A DNA stretch of 52,031 nt, taken from contig NZ_BLYI01000038.1 in the NCBI RefSeq assembly GCF_016586355.1, positions 1 through 52,031 on the forward strand. The letters are read 5' to 3'. This stretch comes from Anaerostipes butyraticus (GTDB lineage: Bacteria; Bacillota; Clostridia; Lachnospirales; Lachnospiraceae). Position numbers and translations under genes: made by a program. The notes beneath the pieces are model-generated. The model worked only from the letters and a program-made list of their open reading frames with translations. It had not been told where the DNA came from and ran no database searches. Of the stretch, positions 16,490-23,668 are shown in pieces. How positions within the stretch are numbered: position 1 is the stretch's first letter; every line of letters begins with the position of its first letter.

Positions 16490-16747
16490 ATGAGTATGTG
16501 TCAACAAGATGTAGAAAAGGTATTACAGCAAAACGGCAAACGGATTACCAGGCAGAGAAAGATTCTGCTGGATGTCATATTAAACGGCAAATGGGAATGC
16601 TGCAAAGAAATCTATTATGAAGCGGTGAAACGGGATCCTTCTATCGGTATGGCCACAGTATACCGTATGATGGCAACCTTGGAAGAAATCGGCGTCCTGG
16701 AGCGCAGAAGCGTATTCCGTATGAAGGATGATGTACAGCACTGTTAG
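16490..16747 (+). CDS. Short Fur-family protein (DNA-binding domain only)
   Basis: About 85 residues from ATG 16490. The sequence GKRITRQRKILLDVIL ... GMATVYRMMATLEEIGVLER is the Fur winged-helix domain. The protein stops shortly after it, so the dimerisation domain with the usual zinc and iron ligands is missing (full Fur is about 140 residues). No frame-shifted remainder is visible downstream, so it may be a natural short form. Start is uncertain: AAAGGGTGAG precedes 16490; an in-frame GTG at 16430 lies inside the leader hairpin and is less likely. Promoter carries two DtxR-type operators. Confidence 0.75.
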   Translation: MSMCQQDVEKVLQQNGKRITRQRKILLDVILNGKWECCKEIYYEAVKRDPSIGMATVYRMMATLEEIGVLERRSVFRMKDDVQHC

Positions 16748-16785
16748 AAAATCCGCCGGAATAACAGAATATAAAAAAATTAAGA

Positions 16786-16823
16786 AAGTATTTGGTTTCT
16801 TTCAATGAAATCAGATACTTTTT
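16786..16823 (+). terminator. Terminator after the Fur-like gene
   Basis: A continuous 14-bp stem (16786-16799 with 16807-16820, two GU pairs) ends in T5. It covers an ATG at 16805 in the sortase frame, arguing against that start. Confidence 0.8.
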
Positions 16824-16861
16824 CTGTTATGATAAGAAACAAAAGGAAGGGAGGAAATGGT

Positions 16862-17584
16862 TTGAAGAAAACTCTGTTTGGCATTCTTCTGGCGTTATGT
16901 GCTGTGATATTTCTTTTCTGCGGATGGAAATTATACCAGTATTATCATGCATATCACCAGGCGGAAACGGAATATAACGAGATTCAAAAAGATGCCTCAT
17001 CTTCGGAAGAAGAGGGAAAGATTGATTTTCAGGAGCTTCGGAAGATAAATAAGGATGTTGTCGGCTGGGTCCGGGCAGATGGAACGAAGATTGATTATCC
17101 GATCGTAAAAAGTCATGACAATGAAGAATATTTAAGTCATACGTTTCAGGGAACCGAAAACCGTTCCGGAGCGATTTTTATGGACAAGAACTGCAGCAGT
17201 ACTTTTGATTCAGACAATAATGTCATTTACGGACATCATATGAGGGATGGATCCATGTTTGCGGATCTTCTGAAGTTCAGGGAAGAATCATTTCTGAAGG
17301 AAAATCAGGAGATCACAGTTTATACACCGGAAAAGACACTGCATCTGAAAGTGATTTCCGCATATGCGGCAGGCGGAGACACACTGATTCCAGTGACTTT
17401 TGCCAGTCAGGAGAAAAAAGAAGAGTATATATCAAAGATACTCAGGCAGAGTGATATATCTGCGGATATTTCAGAAGAGGACCAGAAAAAAATAGGAAAG
17501 CTGTATACTTTTGTTACATGCAGTTACGAAGAGGAGAATAATCGTACCTTTGTTCATGCGGTAGAAAGCGATGATATTACATGA
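16862..17584 (+). CDS. srtB: Class B sortase
   Basis: About 240 residues. One N-terminal membrane helix precedes a linker and sortase domain. The catalytic triad is visible: His in YGHHM (about 125), Cys in FVTCSY (about 220) and Arg in NNRTFV (about 228). It should anchor a surface protein to the cell wall; no substrate with a sorting signal lies in the window. TTG 16862 is the preferred start, with GGGAGG seven bases upstream; the ATGs at 16805 and 16829 fall in or beside the preceding terminator. It overlaps the GH25 gene by four bases (ATGA). Confidence 0.88.
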   Translation: MKKTLFGILLALCAVIFLFCGWKLYQYYHAYHQAETEYNEIQKDASSSEEEGKIDFQELRKINKDVVGWVRADGTKIDYPIVKSHDNEEYLSHTFQGTENRSGAIFMDKNCSSTFDSDNNVIYGHHMRDGSMFADLLKFREESFLKENQEITVYTPEKTLHLKVISAYAAGGDTLIPVTFASQEKKEEYISKILRQSDISADISEEDQKKIGKLYTFVTCSYEEENNRTFVHAVESDDIT

Positions 17585-18321
17585 GATTAAATAAAAGGAA
17601 CAAAAGAGAGCTGAAGAAAATCTGTCTGCTCCTTGCGGTGATCGGCGTTGTCTTTTTATGGGCAGTGGAGACCATAGGGTTTCCGATTACAACGAATATC
17701 CAGAGAGGGAGGATACAGGTTATAGACGTCTCGGTCTACAATGGAAGGATTAACTGGAAGAAGGTCAAAGATCAGAAGATCAATCACGCAATGCTTCGGA
17801 TCGGATCCGGGATCAACAGCAGGCGGAAGGGGAGTGAGGACAGCCGGTTTGCGTCTAACTACCGGAGTGCCTCCTATGCCTCCATCCATACGGGAGTGTA
17901 TTATTATTCTTATGCGTCAACGAAAAAACAGGCAAAGCAGGAAGCGGCGCACTGTCTTTCCCTGCTTCAGAAGTACGGCATTGAGCCGGGAGATCTGGAT
18001 CTTCCGGTAGCTTTTGACATTGAAGAAGAGCCGGTTTTAAAAACAGGAAGAGAAAATGTAACCGGCATTACGGAAACGTTCTGTGAAGAGATAAAAAAGG
18101 CAGGATTTACGCCAATGATATATTCCGGAGCTTCTGCCCTGAAAAGCTATTTTATTTATGATAAAATAAAGGACTATGAGATATGGGTGGCTCATTATAC
18201 AGAAGCAGCTGCTCCATCGATTCCATTTCCATATCGTATGTGGCAGTACACGAGTTCCGCATCTGTGGAAGGAGCTAATACGAAACAGGGACGATGTGAT
18301 GTGAATTATTATCAGGTATAG
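17581..18321 (+). CDS. Membrane-anchored GH25 lysozyme-like hydrolase
   Basis: 246 residues. A basic N-terminus and one hydrophobic segment (about 13-35) suggest a signal anchor. The rest is a glycoside hydrolase 25 domain: IDVSVYNG at about 48-55 gives the first catalytic Asp, and AFDIEEEP the Asp-x-Glu pair. GH25 enzymes cut the MurNAc-GlcNAc bond of peptidoglycan. Overlap with srtB suggests a joint cell-wall task. Confidence 0.9.
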   Translation: MRLNKRNKRELKKICLLLAVIGVVFLWAVETIGFPITTNIQRGRIQVIDVSVYNGRINWKKVKDQKINHAMLRIGSGINSRRKGSEDSRFASNYRSASYASIHTGVYYYSYASTKKQAKQEAAHCLSLLQKYGIEPGDLDLPVAFDIEEEPVLKTGRENVTGITETFCEEIKKAGFTPMIYSGASALKSYFIYDKIKDYEIWVAHYTEAAAPSIPFPYRMWQYTSSASVEGANTKQGRCDVNYYQV

Positions 18322-18336
18322 AGAAAGGATGAAAAA

Positions 18337-19281
18337 ATGAGAGAGATTAAGACAGCAGCGCTGATCGGTCTGGGCGCCATTGGAGGGTATGTGGCTCCAA
18401 GGCTGGAAACTGCGCTGGGACAGGAAGGATTTACTGTAATTGCAGGAGGGGAAAGAAAACGGCGTCTGGAGCAGGAAGGATGCTGCATTAATGATACTGT
18501 ATGGAAATTTCATATTGGAGATCCGGAAGAAGCAGAAGAACCGGCGGATCTGGTGATTTTTGCAGTAAAATATCATGGACTCAGACAGGCGGCCAGAGAC
18601 GCGGCAGGCTATATCGGGAAAAATACGATCCTTATGTCCCTGCTGAATGGAGTTGACAGTGAAGATATTTTAAGAGAATATTTTCCGGATCAGCATATTT
18701 TGTATTCAGTGATCCGCATTCCTTCCATTCATGAAAATGGGAAGATTTCCTATCCGGACGGATGGGGAGAGATTTCTTTTGGAGAAGCGGTAAATGCTCA
18801 GCTGTCACAGGAAGTGCAGGCAGTAAAAGATCTGTTTGAAAAAAGCGGGATCGGATATCAGATACCGAGAGATATGAAAAAGAATATGTGGCATAAGTTT
18901 ATGACCAATGTCAGTGAAAATCAGATTTCCGCAGTGCTTCGGATGCCTTATGGAATTTTCCAGGTCAGTGACACGATCAATCAGTTCAGAGAAAAAACAG
19001 CGAAAGAAGTGATTTCGATCGCCCAGGCAAAAGGCATCGACCTGACGGACAAAGATTTGGAAGAACAGAAGAAGAAAGTCGCATCATATCCGTTCTGGGG
19101 CAAAACATCCACAACGCAGGATATCCAAAATGGAAGAAAAACTGAAGTGGAGATGTTTGCCGGAACGGTGATACGGATGGGAAAAGAACTGGGGATACCG
19201 ACTCCGTGTAATGAAATGCTTTACCAGTGTATCCGGGCGCTGGAAGCATGGAACGATACCCCAAAAGAAGATAAGAAATAA
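18337..19281 (+). CDS. Ketopantoate reductase family (PanE/ApbA) protein
   Basis: 314 residues. The N-terminal Rossmann fold has GLGAIGGYVAPRL for NADPH; the central LMSLLNGVDSEDIL and KKNMWHKFMTNVSEN segments carry the conserved Asn and Lys of ketopantoate reductases, and the helical C-terminal domain follows. It probably reduces a 2-oxo acid; true PanE activity is not certain because this family has many paralogues. It begins 16 nt after the GH25 gene and ends two bases from the convergent CPBP gene. Confidence 0.85.
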   Translation: MREIKTAALIGLGAIGGYVAPRLETALGQEGFTVIAGGERKRRLEQEGCCINDTVWKFHIGDPEEAEEPADLVIFAVKYHGLRQAARDAAGYIGKNTILMSLLNGVDSEDILREYFPDQHILYSVIRIPSIHENGKISYPDGWGEISFGEAVNAQLSQEVQAVKDLFEKSGIGYQIPRDMKKNMWHKFMTNVSENQISAVLRMPYGIFQVSDTINQFREKTAKEVISIAQAKGIDLTDKDLEEQKKKVASYPFWGKTSTTQDIQNGRKTEVEMFAGTVIRMGKELGIPTPCNEMLYQCIRALEAWNDTPKEDKK

Positions 19282-19283
19282 AA

Positions 19284-20207
19284 TCAGGCAATCCGCATCA
19301 GAAGCTCTGTGGCTGCCGCAAAGAAAATGCAGATTCCGACAGCCGCAAAATAGGACAGGCTGGCTGCTTTCTCTTTGGGCCATGTGCTCCGGATCCGGGA
19401 AGAAAACCAGGTCTTTATATAGCCCAGACGTCCGTTCAGATGCGCAATGGCCATGATCAGAAGAACAGACAGGATCAGGCTGATCAAAGCTGCCGGAAGG
19501 AGAGCGGTCATGGATGCCAGGTTATTCTGAAAAGCGGAGCCAGACGTCTGTTCAGACGCAATGCGTGAGAAAGACGGCATAAGAGTCATCAGGTAAGTCA
19601 GGATCAGGGACGTACCGTTGAATACCGCATGCAGGAGCATGGAGGCGAACAGACTGTCTGTAGCTTCCACCAGGACTCCGAGAATGATTCCAAGAACAAA
19701 AGCATAGCAGAACTGCTGAAAATTCATGTGGGCAAGGCCGAAAAACAGGGAGGATAAAAGAATTCCCTTGATCGGGTTTGCCTTTCTCATGCCGGAATAA
19801 ATGACACCGCGGAAAATCAGTTCTTCCACGATTCCCGGAAGAAGAGCCGTGGAAAAGATCATAATTCCAAGTCCGTGGGACAGTTCCTCGGTAATGGAGG
19901 AGGAGACAATGTCCTGAAACAGCAGATTTCCGGCCAGACTGACAAATCCGGTCAGAGGCCGGATCACGGCAGACAGAACCAGGATCAGCAGCAGGGAGAG
20001 GACATTCACCTTATGAAGCCTTAATGTCTGCACAATGTTCCTGCCGCATAAAAGCAGATAGACCAAAGAGACAGCGGCAAGACAAAAATAAATAAGGATC
20101 GTGGTAATCTGACTGTTGCTGATAAATATGGAAAATGTAATATTTAAAAACCAGAAAATAAAGACAAAAAACAGGCAGAAAAAGCCCGATGATTTAAAAT
20201 ACGACAT
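19284..20207 (-). CDS. CPBP family intramembrane metalloprotease
   Basis: 307 residues with about eight membrane segments. The CPBP/Abi (Rce1-like) signatures are EELIFRG for the Glu-Glu-Arg motif, followed by SSLFFGLAHMNFQQF with the second motif His, and LLHAVFNG with the third. Members are intramembrane proteases; bacterial ones act in signalling or peptide self-protection. It lies 15 nt downstream of the CvfB gene on the same strand and is probably co-transcribed. Confidence 0.88.
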   Translation of the reverse strand: MSYFKSSGFFCLFFVFIFWFLNITFSIFISNSQITTILIYFCLAAVSLVYLLLCGRNIVQTLRLHKVNVLSLLLILVLSAVIRPLTGFVSLAGNLLFQDIVSSSITEELSHGLGIMIFSTALLPGIVEELIFRGVIYSGMRKANPIKGILLSSLFFGLAHMNFQQFCYAFVLGIILGVLVEATDSLFASMLLHAVFNGTSLILTYLMTLMPSFSRIASEQTSGSAFQNNLASMTALLPAALISLILSVLLIMAIAHLNGRLGYIKTWFSSRIRSTWPKEKAASLSYFAAVGICIFFAAATELLMRIA

Positions 20208-20222
20208 ATGCAGAAGTCTCCT

Positions 20223-21059
20223 TTACTTTTTCAAAATACCGGTTGGTGTGATCGTAATCTTTCCTTCTTTTAAAAGACGTCCTACGGCTCGTTTAAATGC
20301 GTTTTTGCTAAGTCCCAGTTCCCGTTCGATCACGGCAGGTTTTGCTTTGTCATTAAAAGGAAGGGCGCCGTCATAGCTCTCAATGGTGTCCATCACAAGT
20401 TTTGCGTCACGGTCCATCTGCAGATAGGCTTTTTCGTGAAGGCTTAAGTTCAGTTTTCCATCGGAAGCGACGGAAGTGATCCTCATGCGGAGATGGTCTC
20501 CCACGGAAAGTTTTTCGTGGATTTCCTGTTTGGGGATCCTGCCCAGGTACTGATCTTCTACCGCCACAAAAGCGCCGTGATCCGGATGGATGTTATAGAT
20601 TGTTCCCAGAACCCAGTCGCCGGCGTGATAGGAATGGTCGGTGGACAAAAGTTTTCCAATCTTCATGGTAGCGCATAAGCGGGAACTTTTATCAATATAC
20701 AGAGATACGAGATATTCCCTGCCGGGACGGATGTGGCCGATCTGTTCTTTAAAAGGAAGGAAGAGATCTTTTTCCAGCCCCCAGTCCAGAAAAGCGCCGA
20801 TGGAACTTACATCTTTGACCCGGAGAGGACGGATTGCCCCAAGGGTGATCTTTGGAACATGAACCGTAGCGATCGGTCGGTCTTCGGAATCCTTGTAGAC
20901 AAAGCAGGAGATCCGGTCTCCGATGCGGGCGTCTTTTGGAACCTGTTTTGCAGGGAGCAGGATGCTTCCGTCATCTGCATCTTTTTTATCATTGACATAG
21001 ACGCCGAAATCCTTTCTTTTTACAATATATAAATCCTGAAATTTTCCTAATTCAATCAT
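20223..21059 (-). CDS. cvfB: CvfB-like S1-domain RNA-binding protein
   Basis: 278 residues. Several S1-type OB folds (GDRISCFVYKDSEDRP, SSIGAFLDWGLEKDLFLPFKEQ, GAFVAVEDQYLGRIP) and a C-terminal winged helix (LPFNDKAKPAVIERELGLSKNAFKRAVG) match CvfB, a cytosolic RNA-binding regulator of expression and virulence in Gram-positive bacteria. It diverges from mazG, with about 90 nt between the starts. Confidence 0.88.
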   Translation of the reverse strand: MIELGKFQDLYIVKRKDFGVYVNDKKDADDGSILLPAKQVPKDARIGDRISCFVYKDSEDRPIATVHVPKITLGAIRPLRVKDVSSIGAFLDWGLEKDLFLPFKEQIGHIRPGREYLVSLYIDKSSRLCATMKIGKLLSTDHSYHAGDWVLGTIYNIHPDHGAFVAVEDQYLGRIPKQEIHEKLSVGDHLRMRITSVASDGKLNLSLHEKAYLQMDRDAKLVMDTIESYDGALPFNDKAKPAVIERELGLSKNAFKRAVGRLLKEGKITITPTGILKK

Positions 21060-21149
21060 ATGTATCCTCTTTCTATCATAATTATTTTGTTCTAGTATAA
21101 CATAGTTTGTTCGGATTGTGGTAGAATATGAAAAGGAGGATAAAACAGG

Positions 21150-21554
21150 ATGGAAGAAAAAGAAACATACACATTGAAAGATCTGACGGAGATCGTGTCA
21201 GACCTCCGGGGTGAGAGAGGATGTCCGTGGGATCAGAAGCAGACTCATGAGTCTTTGATTTCCTGTATGGAAGAAGAATGTCAGGAAGCGGTGGATGCCA
21301 TCCGGAATCAGGATATGGAGAATCTTCAGGAGGAACTGGGGGATGTTCTGCTTCAGGTTGTAATGCATGCTCAGATCGCGGCAGAAGAAGGAGTTTTTTC
21401 TATCCATGAGGTGATCGATGGAATCTGCCGGAAAATGATACGGCGTCATCCTCATGTATTTGGAAACGCGGTATTTTCCAGTGAGGAAGAACTGAAGAAA
21501 AACTGGCGTGAAATCAAAGAGATGGAAAAACAGGAAAGAAATCATGAAGAGTAG
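21150..21554 (+). CDS. mazG: MazG-type nucleoside triphosphate pyrophosphohydrolase
   Basis: 134 residues: a single MazG domain, about half the length of two-domain MazG. The GCPWDQKQTHESL motif and the metal-binding Glu/Asp pattern (EEECQEAVDAI, EELGDVLLQVVMHAQIA) are intact. It should hydrolyse (d)NTPs to NMP and pyrophosphate. AAAGGAGG precedes ATG 21150. It starts the conserved mazG-hup-S4-yabPQ-divIC neighbourhood. Confidence 0.92.
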   Translation: MEEKETYTLKDLTEIVSDLRGERGCPWDQKQTHESLISCMEEECQEAVDAIRNQDMENLQEELGDVLLQVVMHAQIAAEEGVFSIHEVIDGICRKMIRRHPHVFGNAVFSSEEELKKNWREIKEMEKQERNHEE

Positions 21555-21584
21555 CATAAAAACGTGGGTTTCGAATATTTTTAC

Positions 21585-21613
21585 TTGACTAACATTACGA
21601 AAGACTATAGAAT
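21585..21613 (+). promoter_or_regulatory. hup promoter
   Basis: TTGACT (21585-21590), 17-base spacer and TAGAAT (21608-21613), leaving a leader of about 60 nt before hup. Confidence 0.75.
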
Positions 21614-21678
21614 TATCTTATGCGAATTCAAGAGCATAACATTCATTATGTTTGATGTGAGATTAGGAGGAAGAATGA

Positions 21679-21954
21679 ATGAACAAGACAGAATTAGTTG
21701 CAGCAATTGCAAAGAGAACAGAATTGTCTAAAAAAGATGCAGAAAAGGCTTTAAAAGCATTTACAGATGTTGTAGCAGAAGAATTAAAGAAAGGTGAGAA
21801 GATCCAGCTCGTTGGATTTGGAACTTTTGAGGTTTCCCACAGAGCCGCAAGAGAAGGAAGAAATCCTCGCAGCGGCGAGATCATGAAAATTGCTGCTTCT
21901 AAGGCTCCAAAATTTAAAGCAGGAAAAGCTTTAAAAGATATCGTAAACGAATAG
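21679..21954 (+). CDS. hup: DNA-binding protein HU
   Basis: 91 residues, the usual HU size. The N-terminal helices (MNKTELVAAIAKRTELSKKDAEKAL, shown in part), the beta arm and the signature GFGTFEVSHRAAREGRNPRSG with the intercalating Pro are intact. It is the abundant nucleoid protein. Own promoter upstream and terminator downstream suggest strong monocistronic expression. Confidence 0.95.
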   Translation: MNKTELVAAIAKRTELSKKDAEKALKAFTDVVAEELKKGEKIQLVGFGTFEVSHRAAREGRNPRSGEIMKIAASKAPKFKAGKALKDIVNE

Positions 21955-21971
21955 TCAGTTCATTTGACGTG

Positions 21972-22010
21972 AAAACTGCTGGTTGCTTTTGAACCGGCAG
22001 TTTTGTTGTT
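21972..22010 (+). terminator. Terminator after hup
   Basis: A 13-bp stem (21972-21984 with 21992-22004, one GU pair) and a T-rich tail. Confidence 0.88.
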
Positions 22011-22082
22011 TTATGGGAGATTTTTGTAAATCCTGAAGATAGAACAACAGGTCAGAAGAACAGAAGAATCAGGAGGAGAGAC

Positions 22083-22322
22083 ATGAGATTAGATAAATAT
22101 TTAAAAGTGTCCAGGCTGATCAAGAGAAGAACTGTTGCCAATGAGGCCTGCAGCGGCGGAAGAGTGACAGTGAACGGAAAGACAGCGAAGGCAGGAACCA
22201 ATGTAAAGCCGGGGGATGAGATCCGCATTCAGTTCGGAAACCGGGAGGTAGCAGTGGAAGTGCTTGCTGTAATGGATACAGTGAAAAAGGATCAGGCGGC
22301 CGAACTATATCGGTATTTATAG
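22083..22322 (+). CDS. rqcP: S4-domain RNA-binding protein (RqcP/YabO-like)
   Basis: 79 residues consisting of one S4 domain (MRLDKYLKVSRLIKRRTVANE, shown in part; VNGKTAKAGTNVKPGDEI). In Bacillus this protein, YabO/RqcP, works with RqcH in ribosome-associated quality control by adding Ala tails to stalled chains. Location next to yabP and divIC matches the Bacillus order. AGGAGAG lies upstream of ATG 22083. Confidence 0.88.
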   Translation: MRLDKYLKVSRLIKRRTVANEACSGGRVTVNGKTAKAGTNVKPGDEIRIQFGNREVAVEVLAVMDTVKKDQAAELYRYL

Positions 22323-22377
22323 GCATGTTTTTATTTCCCCTTTCATATGATATACAAAATTGAAAGGAGAAGATGCT

Positions 22378-22665
22378 ATGATCGAAGATAGACAACCTGT
22401 AAAGGCACATAAGGTAAGTCTTTTAAACCGGTCTCTGGGGGTGATCACAGGAGTCAGGGATGTGGTATCCTTTGATTTAAATGAGATCATCCTGGATACA
22501 GAACAGGGTCTTTTGATGATTAAGGGGATAAACCTGCACGTGAAGCGGCTGCTGGTAGAAAAAGGAGAAGTCGAGATTGACGGAAAGGTCGAGAGTTTTC
22601 TGTACTCTAATGTGGACGAGTCATCCAGCCGCAGGGAAGGGTTCCTGGGAAGGCTGTTTAAGTAA
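22378..22665 (+). CDS. yabP: Sporulation protein YabP
   Basis: 95 residues. HKVSLLNRSLGVITGVRDVVSFD and GINLHVKRLLVEKGEVEIDG identify YabP, a sigma-E-period spore-coat/cortex protein family related to YqfC. ATG 22378 follows AAAGGAG; an upstream in-frame TTG at 22360 overlaps that site and is rejected. The stop overlaps the yabQ start by one base. Confidence 0.93.
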   Translation: MIEDRQPVKAHKVSLLNRSLGVITGVRDVVSFDLNEIILDTEQGLLMIKGINLHVKRLLVEKGEVEIDGKVESFLYSNVDESSSRREGFLGRLFK

Positions 22666-23144
22666 TGAGAGAAGCAGTGATCGGGCAGATCAGTTTTTTT
22701 GGAGCGTCTGTTTTATTTGGAGGAATTCTGCTGGCGGTATATGATGTCATCCGGGGGATCCGCAGGACATGGGTACATAAAAGCAGCTGGGTGGCAGCAG
22801 AGGATCTGATCTTCTGGCTGTTTGTCGGAATTGCCAGTTTTGTTTTTCTCTGCCGCTACAATCAGGGACAGCTGAGAGGCTTCTTTTTTCTGGGACTTTT
22901 GCTGGGGATGGCAGTGTATTACTGGAAAGGAAGCCGTTTTGTCCTTGGGTGGATGGTCAGGATATTTGGCTGGATCCGAAGGATTACGGACCGGGGAGCC
23001 GCCCTGGTCCAGAAACCTGTGGTACGTGTCAGGAGAAATATAAAATGGAAATTGAAAAAAGAGAAGCAATCCATTAAAATGATATTTAAGAAAGGGAGCA
23101 AAAGAGGTGATTTCCATGAAGAGAAGAAGAAAAAGAACCGCTAA
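22665..23144 (+). CDS. yabQ: Spore cortex biosynthesis protein YabQ
   Basis: 159 residues. An N-terminal membrane region with about four hydrophobic segments (FFGASVLFGGILLAVYDVIRG onward, shown in part) and a basic C-terminal tail match YabQ, needed for spore cortex formation in Bacillus. It overlaps yabP by one base and the divIC gene by 29 bases, giving a tightly coupled cluster. Confidence 0.9.
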   Translation: MREAVIGQISFFGASVLFGGILLAVYDVIRGIRRTWVHKSSWVAAEDLIFWLFVGIASFVFLCRYNQGQLRGFFFLGLLLGMAVYYWKGSRFVLGWMVRIFGWIRRITDRGAALVQKPVVRVRRNIKWKLKKEKQSIKMIFKKGSKRGDFHEEKKKKNR

Positions 23145-23424
23145 GAAGATAGATCAGAGGACGAAGATCGTTCTGTTTTTTGTGCTGGTCTTCGTAATTG
23201 CCATGTCTGTATCTTATGCCGGTCTTTATCAGAAATCACGTGCCGTTGCCAGGGAAGAACAGCAGGTGGAGGCTGACATTGAAGATGCCAAAGATGAAAA
23301 GGAAAAACTCGAGGAGAAGAAAGAGTATGTAAAAACAAAAGAGTTCGTTGAGAAGATTGCAACGGAAAAATTCGGCCTCTTATATCCGGGGGAATATCTC
23401 TTAAAAGGAGATGAAGAGAAATAA
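23116..23424 (+). CDS. divIC: Septum formation initiator DivIC/FtsB-like
   Basis: 102 residues: a very basic N-terminus (KRRRKRTAKK), one membrane helix (about 19-38), a coiled coil rich in Glu/Lys (about 45-80) and the C-terminal KIATEKFGLLYPGEYL motif typical of DivIC. It takes part in the divisome with FtsL and DivIB. ATG 23116 is chosen because GAGGTGA serves as its ribosome site; a GTG at 23107 lies within that site. A strong terminator follows. Confidence 0.92.
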   Translation: MKRRRKRTAKKIDQRTKIVLFFVLVFVIAMSVSYAGLYQKSRAVAREEQQVEADIEDAKDEKEKLEEKKEYVKTKEFVEKIATEKFGLLYPGEYLLKGDEEK

Positions 23425-23456
23425 CAATTGAATCAATTTTATAAACTGATGGCAGG

Positions 23457-23502
23457 AAAACTCCAGACAGATGTAGGAATGCATCTGTCTGGAGTTTTTT
23501 TT
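23457..23502 (+). terminator. Strong terminator after divIC
   Basis: A stem of at least 14 perfect pairs (23460-23473 with 23482-23495), extended by A/T pairs, is followed by T8. Confidence 0.95.
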
Positions 23503-23541
23503 GTGCAATAAGCCCGGCAAATGCCGGCAGTATCGCAGGGA

Positions 23542-23646
23542 CAGGTCAGGGATCCTGCCCTGGATGATCATTAAAAATAAGACTATTTATTTCCGCTTAA
23601 GGCGGAAAAAGGTGAACTATATTCCAGGAATGAAAATACATATAAT
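23542..23646 (+). promoter_or_regulatory. Putative activator sites and promoter of the PTS operon
   Basis: Two inverted repeats lie upstream of the PRD regulator: CAGGTCAGG/CCTGCCCTG (23542-23562, 8 of 9 paired) and the 19-bp palindrome TTTCCGC-N5-GCGGAAA (23590-23608). A perfect TATAAT is at 23641-23646 without a good -35 at 17 bases. A consensus -10 with a poor -35 and an upstream dyad is what an activator-dependent promoter looks like. Confidence 0.45.
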
Positions 23647-23668
23647 TTAGGACAGAAGGAGAAAAGGA

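Noticed and set aside
16805-16861. ATG 16805 or 16829 as sortase start
   Set aside because: These lie in or beside the terminator of the Fur-like gene; TTG 16862 has GGGAGG at correct spacing and gives a normal signal anchor.
21585-21600. TTGACTAACATTACGAAA before hup as another GTTAG-N6-CTAAC operator
   Set aside because: Only one half-site (CTAAC) is present; no GTTAG-like arm at the right spacing.
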